Source: an uncultured Bacteroidaceae bacterium (GTDB taxonomy: Bacteria; Bacteroidota; Bacteroidia; Bacteroidales; Bacteroidaceae). From it: a DNA stretch of 12,991 bases. The notes beneath the pieces were generated by a model, which saw only the letters and a program-made list of their open reading frames with translations, was not told the origin of the DNA and did not search any database. The stretch covers positions 1 through 12,991 of the forward strand of contig CAJGCU010000073.1 in assembly GCA_904501945.1 (NCBI GenBank), read 5' to 3'. The first letter of the stretch is position 1. The number at the start of each line of letters is the position of its first letter. Positions 1 through 7,033 of this stretch are shown here, piece by piece. The position numbers and the translations under genes were made by a program.

Positions 1-8
1 CATAAATA

Positions 9-82
9 ACGTGAGTTCGATATAACAAAGATATGTTTTCTGTAGTGCCTCGCAAAGCGACTCTTTATATCAAACTGACGTT
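9..82 (-). repeat. Inverted repeat copy A (promoter-bearing intergenic repeat)
   Basis: This 74-bp segment is the near-exact reverse complement of two blocks further right: 1861-1894 and 1992-2030. The shared outer end is ACGTGAGTTCGA (9-20 here, TCGAACTCACGT at 2019-2030) and the shared inner end is CTGACGTT (75-82). Copy A is uninterrupted. Copy B carries 97 extra bases in the middle. The two copies bracket the 369-1160 lipoprotein gene and the DnaA-box-like array in opposite orientation. It is probably a dispersed intergenic repeat of the genome; boundaries of a mobile or invertible segment is an alternative. Confidence 0.8.
26..56 (-). promoter_or_regulatory. Bacteroidota-type promoter, reading left out of the window
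   Basis: On the minus strand, TTTG (56 to 53) is followed after exactly 19 bp by TATCTTTG (33 to 26). This matches the Bacteroidota -33 TTTG / -7 TAnnTTTG promoter. Transcription would leave the window at its left end, and the TCGAACTCACGTTA motif would lie in the first bases of that transcript. It sits wholly inside repeat copy A, so the repeat may be a mobile or duplicated promoter. Confidence 0.55.
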
Positions 83-96
83 TTAGACAACGTGTT

Positions 97-141
97 GTAC
101 CCGAGGAATGCGCCACATCGCACCCCTCGGGTACGCTTTTT
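97..141 (+). terminator. Rho-independent terminator
   Basis: A perfect 10-bp stem (GTACCCGAGG at 97-106 with CCTCGGGTAC at 125-134) has an 18-nt loop and is followed by GC and five T. It would end a plus-strand transcript entering from left of the window; no plus-strand gene is visible before it here. Confidence 0.55.
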
Positions 142-188
142 GTGCCCTTTTCCCTCCAAAATTCCAAATCGTTGATACTCAGACATGC

Positions 189-245
189 CGCCCGTGTCGG
201 AAATAATAGGCACAGGGTGTTCGTGTTATTGTGCACACGGTGTCT
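189..245 (-). repeat. Divergent copy of the CACCGTGT hairpin repeat
   Basis: Read on the minus strand, this stretch aligns with 12599-12651: both have CACCGTGT, then AACACC after about 16 bp, then ATTTCCGACACGG. The middle has diverged. Further CACGGTGT-type motifs follow up to about 275. It looks like a dispersed intergenic repeat family present at both ends of the window. No gene is supported in 1-368. Confidence 0.5.
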
Positions 246-293
246 GAAACCTTGTCTGCACGGTGTGCGTTTGCAGCCACTTGCCCAGCTCTC

Positions 294-336
294 CTCAAAA
301 AGAAAAGAGGCACAAGGTGAAAATGCCTTGTGCCTC
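294..336 (-). terminator. Terminator of the 369-1160 lipoprotein gene
   Basis: An 11-bp perfect stem (GAGGCACAAGG 307-317 with CCTTGTGCCTC 326-336) with an 8-nt loop is followed, on the minus strand, by TTTTCTTTTTG (306 to 296). It lies about 30 bases past the stop codon of the minus-strand gene and fits a Rho-independent terminator for it. Confidence 0.75.
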
Positions 337-368
337 CTTGCCCAACTTTTGGGGTAGTCACTTCACTC

Positions 369-1160
369 CTATTCGTTCAAAGTATCATTAGGACATCTAT
401 CTATCTTGACTAAAGTCTTTTCCCCATCAATCATTTTATAATGATAAATGGTTGGAGCACACCATATATATTTAATTCCATCAGTATGCCTCCATTTATA
501 TTCCTCTATTTCTTCTAATACTATTTCAGAACCACTCAAATTATATAGTTTAGAACCTCCCATTTTTAAATCAACACCGACAGGAATAATTATTTTCTTA
601 TTGATTGAATCAATAACTGTGTAATCATCAAGTTCATTGAATGGCTCTTGCTGCATTGGGGATAGAATATGCCTTCCTTCGGGCATATTAATTTTATATG
701 CCTGATAAGCATGATGCTCGCGATAACCCATGCTTCCCCATAGGCAAACAATCAGTTCTTTATTCCCATCAAAATCTATATCGAAAAAGAAAAATGGAGA
801 TCTGTTTCCGCCCCAAGTTCCATCATCATCCATCTTATAATCGGTATAATCAGTCTCTATCTTTGCCATATTTTGCAATGGTCTTTTGTTATGGTACAGA
901 TTTTCGTCTGAAAAGCTTGGATTCTTTACGATTAATTCATGCTTCTCATTCTTAAAAATAAGTTCACCTTCCCCCCATATTGTATTTGGATCGTCAATAT
1001 GATTCTTATTGATAGTGCAAGCAACAGAAACCTTATATCCATTTACAGGTTGACTATATGTAATGAATACCTGCTTCAAATGGTCATTGGCAACTTCCTT
1101 TTGTTTTGTCTGGCCGCAAGCTGATAATATCAGCACACAAATAATTAGTATATATTTCAT
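369..1160 (-). CDS. Hypothetical lipoprotein with a D-x-D-x-D-G motif
   Basis: A 263-residue protein that I do not recognise as a named family. It begins with a lipoprotein signal: a hydrophobic run after Lys2 and lipobox LSAC, with Cys15 as the expected lipidated residue, so the mature protein should be anchored in the cell envelope. Residues 127-138 read DIDFDGNKELIV, a calcium-loop-like pattern seen in FG-GAP/VCBS-type and related Bacteroidota envelope proteins; this resemblance does not establish a function. Aromatic and acidic residues are frequent. The start at 1160 is supported by AAGGGG a few bases upstream on the coding strand and by the signal peptide beginning right there. It stands alone, with its own promoter (1284-1314) and terminator (294-336). 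It is clearly more AT-rich than nrdD or rep, which hints at separate ancestry. Real gene: fairly sure. Role: unknown. Confidence 0.8.
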   Translation of the reverse strand: MKYILIICVLILSACGQTKQKEVANDHLKQVFITYSQPVNGYKVSVACTINKNHIDDPNTIWGEGELIFKNEKHELIVKNPSFSDENLYHNKRPLQNMAKIETDYTDYKMDDDGTWGGNRSPFFFFDIDFDGNKELIVCLWGSMGYREHHAYQAYKINMPEGRHILSPMQQEPFNELDDYTVIDSINKKIIIPVGVDLKMGGSKLYNLSGSEIVLEEIEEYKWRHTDGIKYIWCAPTIYHYKMIDGEKTLVKIDRCPNDTLNE

Positions 1161-1283
1161 AATCCCCTTTTTCTCGTTTTTTAATGTTTTATCATCTCAT
1201 TTCTTATGTCCATTACAATAAAAATGTCTTGCTCTGCAAAATTCCCCTAATATTTCATCTTCTTGATGACATTCAAATAATTG

Positions 1284-1314
1284 CAAAGATAAATAATAAT
1301 TTATACACCGCAAA
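1284..1314 (-). promoter_or_regulatory. Promoter of the 369-1160 lipoprotein gene
   Basis: On the minus strand TTTG (1314 to 1311), a 19-bp spacer and TATCTTTG (1291 to 1284) match the Bacteroidota promoter exactly. The expected start of transcription is near 1277, giving a leader of about 115 nt before the start codon at 1160. The layout (TTTG-N19-TATCTTTG) is identical to the promoter in repeat copy A. Confidence 0.65.
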
Positions 1315-1525
1315 GAAACGCTGCATTTTTTGTGTCTTCACTGAAAAAAAGAAAGATTTATTCTTGTATTCTCCTCCACCCCTACCCTATCTTATTCCCT
1401 GGCATCCTAGAAAGCTGATTATCTATCAAATCCTATCAAAGATGACCATGAAAAAACAACGCACAAACGCACTACTTACCACTCCCCTACCCCACTATAA
1501 TCAATCCTGCCTTCAATCAATACAG

Positions 1526-1752
1526 CCATCCACAGATCATCCGCAGCTCCATTCATATCAGCAAATTCATTCTCTTTATAGTTCAAATCTCTATACACCC
1601 CTTCATATTCGCAGTATCATCCACAGCTCATCATATCTCAGTCCATTCATCTCCACAGTTCATCATATCCACAGTTCATCATATCCACAGATCCATTCAT
1701 ATCCACAACTCCATCATATCCGCAGTATCATCCACAGCTCATCATATCCGCA
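1526..1752 (+). other. Array of DnaA-box-like 9-mers (candidate origin, left part)
   Basis: This non-coding stretch is built from a degenerate unit of the type TCATATCCACAG. Five 9-mers differ from the consensus DnaA box TTATCCACA at one position: TCATCCACA at 1617-1625 and 1728-1736, and ATATCCACA at 1665-1673, 1681-1689 and 1699-1707. Weaker two-mismatch forms occur at 1526-1534, 1716-1724 and 1744-1752. All face the same way. The plus strand is very C-rich and G-poor. A DnaA-binding function is inferred from the motif, its clustering and the AT-rich block that follows. A simple minisatellite that resembles DnaA boxes by chance is the alternative. Confidence 0.55.
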
Positions 1753-1825
1753 GTCCATTCTCTTTATAGTTCAAATCTCTATACACCTCTTCATATTCGC
1801 AGTATCATCAGCAGTTCATCATATC
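1568..1825 (+). repeat. 70-bp direct repeat inside the DnaA-box-like array
   Basis: Positions 1568-1637 recur at 1756-1825 (offset 188) with only a few substitutions; both copies run from CATTCTCTTTATAG to CATCATATC. The unit contains one TCATCCACA-type site (TCATCAGCA in the second copy). This shows that the array grew by segmental duplication as well as by short tandem repeats. Confidence 0.85.
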
Positions 1826-1860
1826 CGTACTTCCTTTCTCTATACAGCTCTATTCATTAC

Positions 1861-2030
1861 AACGTCAGTTTTATATAAAGAGTCGCTTTGCGAGAAATCT
1901 TACAAATCTTCCCAATGTTACAAACCCCAATGAGATTTTGAGAAATTTGTATGATTTGACTCCGCCAATCTAAATATTCTGCCTCGCAAAGGCACTACAA
2001 AAACATATCTTTTCTATCTCGAACTCACGT
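1861..2030 (+). repeat. Inverted repeat copy B, interrupted by a 97-bp palindromic insert
   Basis: 1861-1894 and 1992-2030 together match the reverse complement of 9-82. Between them, 1895-1991 is extra. The insert begins with AAATCTTACAAAT (1895-1907), pairs 12 of 13 with ATTTGTATGATTT (1945-1957), and ends in CTCGCAAAG (1983-1991), the exact inverse of CTTTGCGAG (1886-1894) just before it. It therefore looks like a small inverted-repeat element or a hairpin expansion. It separates the TTTG (-33) from the TATCTTTT (-7) of the promoter carried by copy A, so this copy should be inactive as a promoter. Confidence 0.7.
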
Positions 2031-2160
2031 CCACTACAGAATACCATCCATATTCACAATTACATTCTTGACGCAGTTCTATTCATATCCAAAGAGCATT
2101 CACATTCACTCCCCCACTCTACCATCAACCAATGCACTGACCAACCCTTATTTATACGTA

Positions 2161-2211
2161 ATTTCATTTATACAATATAAAGGTTTAACAAATTAAACAT
2201 ATAAATGAAAT
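2161..2211. repeat. Nested perfect palindrome at the edge of the AT-rich block
   Basis: The outer arms ATTTCATTTATA (2161-2172) and TATAAATGAAAT (2200-2211) are exact inverses. Inside lies a second perfect inverted repeat, GTTTAA (2183-2188) and TTAAAC (2193-2198), with loop CAAA. The whole could extrude as a cruciform or be bound by a dimeric protein. It stands exactly where the C-rich array gives way to the AT-rich block, as origin control sites often do. Confidence 0.6.
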
Positions 2212-2460
2212 AATCTTTATTTTATTTTAATGATATTATTGTTTTAACGTTATTATCATTTAACAATAATATTATAATAACAATATTACTAATAAACAAT
2301 AAAACCAATAAATCTTTATATCTTTTAATTATTATTTCTTTTATTTATTATTATTGTTATATCATTATTTTGTTATTTCTGTATTTTTATTATTTAGTAT
2401 TATTGTTGTTTTGTTATTGCTTTTATTTACTATAATTATTATTTCGTTATTTCGTATTAT
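2205..2460. other. Extreme AT-rich block (candidate DNA-unwinding element)
   Basis: My hand count for 2221-2460 gives 30 G or C in 240 bases, about 12%. The stretch is made of TTATTATT/AATAATAT-type words with TTG and AAC interspersed, and no reading frame is credible. With DnaA-box-like sites on one side and a strand-composition switch across it, it fits a duplex-unwinding element. It could also simply be relaxed AT-rich spacer DNA. Confidence 0.5.
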
Positions 2461-3012
2461 TGGCTTTATGCTTTTTTATTATTTCCTTGTTTTAGTGTTT
2501 TAATGTTATGCTCTTTCTTTATTTCTATGTTGTGGTATATTGTATTTTCATTATAGGATTGTAGTATTTTATAGTTTCTATAAATAAATATTATGATGTA
2601 AGAAATGAGAACAGGAGAAAAAAAGAAGGAGGACGAGGAAAATAAACTGAAAGGACAGGAAAGAAGAGAACAATATGCGGAAATGAAAGAGCAGATATTT
2701 GTATCCATAAGATTGATTGATAGAAAGATATAAATATATGGGGATGCAGCATAATTGCAAAAAACAATACAAATAAACCTAATAACATTATAATGAAATA
2801 CCGAAAGAGGAAGGTAATATAGCAGAATCATAAGATTATATAATACACACGATATAATATACGCGCGTGTACTTATATATGTATATATGTATATAAGTGT
2901 GGCATATAGATGTGATGTAGGTATACAAGGGTTGGAGACTAACTGAAAAAGAGAAAATTGTGATTGGGCAGGGTATGGAAGGAGCGATAGGGGAAGACGG
3001 GGATAGTGAGAA

Positions 3013-3057
3013 AGTAGGAATAAATTAAGTAAGAATAAATTGAGTAAGAATAAATTG
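3013..3057 (+). repeat. 15-bp tandem repeat, three copies
   Basis: AGTAGGAATAAATTA, AGTAAGAATAAATTG and AGTAAGAATAAATTG follow each other at 3013, 3028 and 3043 with a period of 15 bp. No function can be read from it. Confidence 0.85.
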
Positions 3058-3140
3058 GAGAGAAGGGAAAAGAGAAAAGGAAAAATGTGAGTGGAGAGGA
3101 ATATAGAAAGATGAAAGAAATGGGAATTATAGGGATGCGT

Positions 3141-3289
3141 TAAAAAGGGGAGGGAGGAGAGCAAGGCTGTGAGTGATTGACCTGGAAAACATGGAAAATG
3201 GAATGTAAAAGGGGAGGGAGGAGGCAAGGCTGTGAGTGGATTGACTTGGAAAACATGGAAAATGGGATGTAAAAGGGGAGGGAGGTGGG
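3141..3289 (+). repeat. 64-bp tandem repeat, about 2.3 copies
   Basis: GGGGAGGGAGG recurs at 3147, 3211 and 3275, a regular offset of 64 bp, together with GCAAGGCTGTGAGTG and the GGAAAACATGGAAAATGG stretch. Copies differ by a few substitutions and small indels. The G-runs could form two-tetrad quadruplexes; this is inference. Confidence 0.85.
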
Positions 3290-3890
3290 AGAAGAATGGG
3301 ATTTCTAGAGAATGTAGAAGGAGATGTAGTGGAAAATGTAGCGAGAGAGGTGGAAATAAAAAAAATGAACAAAATATTTTTTTTGAAAACTTTTCTGAAA
3401 AAATGTTTGCTGTTTGATGGTTAAATTTTCTTTTCTATAAAACCTTGGGAGGAAAAGGTGGAGAAATGGGTGGGGAAGCGAGGATAGAGCGAGCTTTGAA
3501 GGGGAAAAGGCTGGACGTCAAGGACTGTAATGGAGAAGCTGAATGGAAAGGGATAGGATAGGAAGAGCAAGACGGACGGGGAGTAGGGGAGGATTGGGGA
3601 GGATTCCGTTGAATAAAAGACGAAAGATGTGAGGATATATAAAAATGGGGTTCTATCATTCTCATTAGCAAGTATTTACAATGAATATAGAGGAGCAGAT
3701 GTGAGCGAAAGAGAGTTGGGAAGAGGAGAGAATGGGAAAAAGGAAGGTGGGAGATTGCGTGGGAGGAAGCGGAGCAAGGCGATGCAGATGAGTGTCTCAT
3801 GCCGGTTTTTTTGTCCGTTTTTTCATCGCAAGGATTTTATGATGATGTCGAGAAGAATTTTTGATGTTTTTAATATTTTTTTTCTGTTTT

Positions 3891-3924
3891 TTTGTTGGAA
3901 TGTGATGTTATTTCCCTATCTTTG
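3891..3924 (+). promoter_or_regulatory. Promoter of nrdD
   Basis: TATCTTTG (3917-3924), followed by CAC, is a perfect Bacteroidota -7 element. A TTTGTTG stretch at 3891-3897 lies at the -33 distance: 22 bp if its TTTG is used, 19 bp if GTTG is used. Transcription should begin near 3930, giving a leader of about 155 nt before nrdD. Nothing upstream before 1284 is a gene, so this is the natural promoter of nrdD. Confidence 0.65.
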
Positions 3925-3931
3925 CACACAG

Positions 3932-3992
3932 AAAAAGTTTTCGGTTTTGGGAAACTTTTTTGTTGAGTTGGGTAAAAAAGTTTCCCGTTTTT
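3932..3992 (+). promoter_or_regulatory. Competing hairpins in the nrdD leader (candidate attenuator)
   Basis: GGGAAACTTTTTT (3949-3961) and AAAAAAGTTTCCC (3974-3986) are exact 13-bp inverses with a 12-nt loop, followed by G and five T, which is terminator-like. The left arm can instead pair with AAAAAGTTTTC (3932-3942) just upstream. The two foldings exclude each other, as in transcriptional attenuators. No known riboswitch class is recognised. As DNA, the same arms could be an operator, but they do not match the NrdR box as I know it. Confidence 0.45.
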
Positions 3993-4088
3993 GTGAACTT
4001 TTTGTGATTTATGAATGTATTTTGTTGACCGTGCGGAAGATATGCTTTATATATGAAAGATAAGAATTAACTATAACGATTTAACATC

Positions 4089-6182
4089 ATGGAAATTAAG
4101 AACTTTACGATTACGAAGCGTGACGGATCGAAAGATTTGTTCTCGCTTGACAAGATCATGAATGCCATCGTGAAGGCATTCGAGAGCGTGAATGTGCCTG
4201 CCGATTTGGGTACTATCTCTAAGATTCTGAGCCGTTTGGAGATGCACGACGACATCAAGGTGGAGGATATTCAGAATCAGGTTGAGGAGGCGCTGATGAA
4301 GGAGGGTCACTATCAGGTGGCTAAGTCATTCATGCTTTACCGCCAGGCTCACAGCGAGGATCGCGAGACTCTGGCTAAACTGCAGTTCCTGAGCGACTAC
4401 TGCGAGAGCGTGAATGCAGCCACAGGTTCAAAGTATGACGCCAACGCGAATGTGGAGCACAAGAACATTGCCACGCTGATTGGCGAGCTGCCTAAGTCAA
4501 ACTTCATCCGTCTGAACCGCCGTCTGCTGACCGACCGCATCAAGAAGATGTATGGCAAGCAGCTGGCCGACGAGTACATCGACAAGCTGACTCACCACTT
4601 TATATATAAGAATGACGAGACCAGCCTTGCCAACTACTGCGCATCCATCACGATGTATCCCTGGCTGATTGGCGGCACCACCTCGATTGGCGGAAACTCA
4701 ACGGCTCCAACCAACCTGAAGTCATTTGCAGGCGGCTTCATCAACATGGTTTTCATGGTCAGCTCCATGCTTTCAGGCGCATGCGCTACTCCAGAGTTCC
4801 TGATGTACATGAACTACTTCATCGGCAAGGAGTATGGCGAAGATTACTACAAGCGTGCCGACGAGCAGGCTGACATGTCGCTGAAGAAGAGAACGATAGA
4901 CAAGGTCATCACCGACTACTTCGAGCAGATTGTCTATTCGCTCAATCAGCCAACAGGTGCAAGAAACTACCAGGCTGTGTTCTGGAACGTAGCATACTAT
5001 GACAAGTACTACTTCGAGAGCATCTTCGGCAACTTCTACTTCCCCGATGGCTCACAGCCCGACTGGGAAGGCCTTTCATGGCTGCAGAAGCGCTTCATGA
5101 AGTGGTTCAACCAGGAGCGCACCAAGACCATGCTGACATTCCCAGTAGAGACGATGGCTCTGCTGGTGGACGAGGAAGGCAAGCCAAAGGACGAGGAGTG
5201 GGGCGACTTCACTGCCGAGATGTATTCTGAGGGCCACTCATTCTTCACCTACATGAGCGACAATGCCGACTCACTGTCTTCTTGCTGCCGTCTGCGCAAC
5301 GAGATTACCGACAACGGATTCAGCTATACACTCGGAGCTGGCGGTGTTTCAACTGGTTCAAAATCAGTGCTTACCATCAACCTGAACCGCTGCATCCAGC
5401 ACGCTGTGAACAACGGGCTTGACTACATGGCCGAGCTGGAGAAGGTAATCGACCTCTGCCACAAGGTGCAGACTGCCTACAACGAGAACCTGAAGGAGCT
5501 GCAGAAAAACGGCATGCTGCCACTCTTCGACGCTGGCTACATCAACATCGGCCGCCAGTATCTCACCATCGGTATCAACGGACTCGTAGAGGCTGCCGAA
5601 TTCATGGGCCTGAAGATTACACCAAACAAGGACTACGAGAAGTTCGTGCAGAGCATACTCGGACTCATCGAGAAGTACAACAAGCACTACCGCACCAAGG
5701 AGGTGATGTTCAACTGCGAAATGATTCCAGCCGAAAACGTAGGCGTGAAGCACGCTAAGTGGGATCGCGAAGACGGCTACTTTGTGCCACGCGACTGCTA
5801 CAACTCATATTTCTACGTGGTGGAAGACCAGTCACTCTCTGTCATCGACAAGTTCAAGCTCCACGGAGAGCCATACATCAAGCACCTCACCGGTGGCTCT
5901 GCACTCCACATGAACCTCGAAGAGCACCTCAGCAAGCAGCAGTATGCACAGCTCATCAAGGTCGCAGCACAGGAAGGATGCAACTACTTCACGTTCAACA
6001 TTCCTAACACCGTATGCAACGATTGTGGAACCATCGACAAGCGCTACCTCAAGGTATGTCCAAAGTGCGGCAGCAAAAATATTGACTATATGACCCGTAT
6101 CATCGGCTACCTCAAGCGCGTGAGCAACTTCTCACAGCCACGTCAGGAAGAGGCTGCACGCCGATTCTACGGAAACCTCTAA
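4089..6182 (+). CDS. nrdD: Anaerobic (class III) ribonucleoside-triphosphate reductase NrdD
   Basis: This 697-residue glycyl-radical enzyme reduces ribonucleoside triphosphates to dNTPs without oxygen; the family generally uses formate as reductant. An N-terminal ATP-cone for allosteric control spans about residues 5-90 (TKRDGSKDLFSLDKI near its start). The catalytic barrel follows, with the paired cysteines of SSCCRL (Cys399-Cys400) and GGVSTGSKSVLTINLNR downstream. Near the C-terminus, four cysteines (Cys643, 646, 657, 660) form the zinc site, followed by RIIGYL, whose Gly673 is the expected radical glycine. Length is close to the 712 residues of E. coli NrdD. The start at 4089 has no clear Shine-Dalgarno sequence, as is usual in Bacteroidota, but the ATP-cone begins immediately after it. 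The activase nrdG follows after 207 bp. Base use is odd: the first half of the coding strand is G-rich, the last third C-rich. Confidence 0.97.
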   Translation: MEIKNFTITKRDGSKDLFSLDKIMNAIVKAFESVNVPADLGTISKILSRLEMHDDIKVEDIQNQVEEALMKEGHYQVAKSFMLYRQAHSEDRETLAKLQFLSDYCESVNAATGSKYDANANVEHKNIATLIGELPKSNFIRLNRRLLTDRIKKMYGKQLADEYIDKLTHHFIYKNDETSLANYCASITMYPWLIGGTTSIGGNSTAPTNLKSFAGGFINMVFMVSSMLSGACATPEFLMYMNYFIGKEYGEDYYKRADEQADMSLKKRTIDKVITDYFEQIVYSLNQPTGARNYQAVFWNVAYYDKYYFESIFGNFYFPDGSQPDWEGLSWLQKRFMKWFNQERTKTMLTFPVETMALLVDEEGKPKDEEWGDFTAEMYSEGHSFFTYMSDNADSLSSCCRLRNEITDNGFSYTLGAGGVSTGSKSVLTINLNRCIQHAVNNGLDYMAELEKVIDLCHKVQTAYNENLKELQKNGMLPLFDAGYINIGRQYLTIGINGLVEAAEFMGLKITPNKDYEKFVQSILGLIEKYNKHYRTKEVMFNCEMIPAENVGVKHAKWDREDGYFVPRDCYNSYFYVVEDQSLSVIDKFKLHGEPYIKHLTGGSALHMNLEEHLSKQQYAQLIKVAAQEGCNYFTFNIPNTVCNDCGTIDKRYLKVCPKCGSKNIDYMTRIIGYLKRVSNFSQPRQEEAARRFYGNL

Positions 6183-6208
6183 ACGCGCGACGAAAAAGAA
6201 TAACACAG

Positions 6209-6247
6209 AAAATTGCCGTGCAGAAACCTGCGCGGCAATTTTGTTTC
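6209..6247 (+). terminator. Hairpin terminator between nrdD and nrdG
   Basis: AAAATTGCCGTGC (6209-6221) pairs with GCGCGGCAATTTT (6230-6242) over 13 bp with one G-T pair and an 8-nt loop, followed by GTTTC. It lies 27 bases after the nrdD stop. The T-tract is short, so read-through into nrdG is likely, or nrdG has its own promoter that I cannot identify. Confidence 0.6.
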
Positions 6248-6389
6248 TTGCAAAGGAAGTTTCTTTCGCAGTTAAAGCATTTAAGCTGAAACAGATGCTG
6301 ACGCCATATTTCTGAGCGAAGCGATAACTATTCAAACTACTTAACTACAGGAAACTCCCCTGCCAGAAGTCCCCAAAAAGCAAAAAAAC

Positions 6390-6857
6390 ATGCTCAAATA
6401 CGTCAACACCGCCATCGTCTTCCAGGAAGTGCCCGACGAGGTAAGCCTTGCCATCAACATCTCCTCCTGTCCATGCCGCTGCCCCGGATGCCACAGCAAA
6501 TACCTGTGGGAAGACACCGGAACACCCCTCACACCCAGCGAACTCGACACGCTCATCAGCCGCTACGAGGGCGACATCACCTGCATCGCCTTCATGGGAG
6601 GCGACTCCGACCCTGCCGAAGTGAGCCTACTGGCACAGCACCTCCGCCAGCACCACCCACAGCTCAAGGTAGCATGGTACAGCGGACGCGCACGCTTCTC
6701 GCCACTCATCGACCAGAGCCTCTTCCACTACATCAAGCTCGGGCCCTACCTCCGACACCTCGGACCGCTCAGTAAGCCCACCACCAACCAGCGACTCTAC
6801 AGACGAACCGAAGCAGGGGAGTGGGAAGACATCACCAGCCGCTTCTGGAATAAGTGA
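6390..6857 (+). CDS. nrdG: Anaerobic ribonucleotide reductase activating protein NrdG (radical SAM)
   Basis: A 155-residue activase that cleaves S-adenosylmethionine with a [4Fe-4S] cluster to place the glycyl radical on NrdD. The cluster motif CX3CX2C is Cys27-Cys31-Cys34 in SSCPCRCPGCHS; an extra cysteine (Cys29) lies within it. FMGGDSDP carries the GGD-type SAM-binding motif of the NrdG group. Length matches E. coli NrdG (154 residues). The start at 6390 places the protein in register with family N-termini (MLKYVNTAIVFQ), although no Shine-Dalgarno sequence is visible. It lies downstream of nrdD on the same strand, so a joint transcript is expected, softened by the hairpin at 6209-6247. 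The coding strand is markedly C-rich, unlike the start of nrdD. The 176 bp after it hold no hairpin terminator or gene that I can support. Confidence 0.95.
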   Translation: MLKYVNTAIVFQEVPDEVSLAINISSCPCRCPGCHSKYLWEDTGTPLTPSELDTLISRYEGDITCIAFMGGDSDPAEVSLLAQHLRQHHPQLKVAWYSGRARFSPLIDQSLFHYIKLGPYLRHLGPLSKPTTNQRLYRRTEAGEWEDITSRFWNK

Positions 6858-7033
6858 GTTTTTTTATTTCGTTTATACGTTTATGCAATTGCACGGTTAG
6901 GAAGCATTTGGACAAGAAGAAGAAATAGGTATTCAGAAAATCCACGAAGATGAAGCAGTTCTCATCCACGCACACTTCGCGATGATACGCTGCCAAGTAA
7001 TACAAAGAATCATTAAAATAATAATTAATAATA

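Larger units (their letters stand above)
2590..3800 (+). other. Long purine-rich non-coding stretch
   Basis: For about 1.2 kb the plus strand is dominated by A and G (GGAAAAG, GAAGGAGG, GGGGAGGGAGG and similar words). The long minus-strand frames here translate to Ser/Phe/Leu/Pro-rich low-complexity sequence and are not genes. The stretch holds a 15-bp tandem repeat, a 64-bp tandem repeat and an alternating AT palindrome near 2870-2899 (ACTTATATA with TATATAAGT). With the pyrimidine-rich left flank (about 1360-1860) it makes a sharp purine-skew switch centred on the AT-rich block. Confidence 0.7.

Noticed and set aside
142..357. 71-codon plus-strand frame
   Set aside because: It crosses the CACCGTGT repeat and the terminator of the minus-strand gene and has no protein-like character.
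1184..1933. 249-codon plus-strand frame across the DnaA-box-like array
   Set aside because: It is rich in His, Ser, Tyr and Ile through translation of the DNA repeats, has no domain, and covers inverted repeat copy B at its end. An open frame through C-rich, stop-poor repeats is expected.
2466..3227. 253-codon minus-strand frame with many Phe, Leu and Ser
   Set aside because: It is the translation of purine-rich repetitive DNA on the opposite strand. Apparent membrane segments such as LFLLNLFLLNLFLL come from the 15-bp repeat.
3435..3800. 121-codon minus-strand frame, and overlapping 3629-4063 plus frame
   Set aside because: Both are low complexity. The plus-strand one overlaps the nrdD promoter and leader hairpins; neither has a recognisable start context or domain.
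1161..4088. tRNA, rRNA or known riboswitch genes
   Set aside because: I looked for cloverleaf-like arms, CCA ends and conserved rRNA words here and in the other gaps and found none that hold up by eye.
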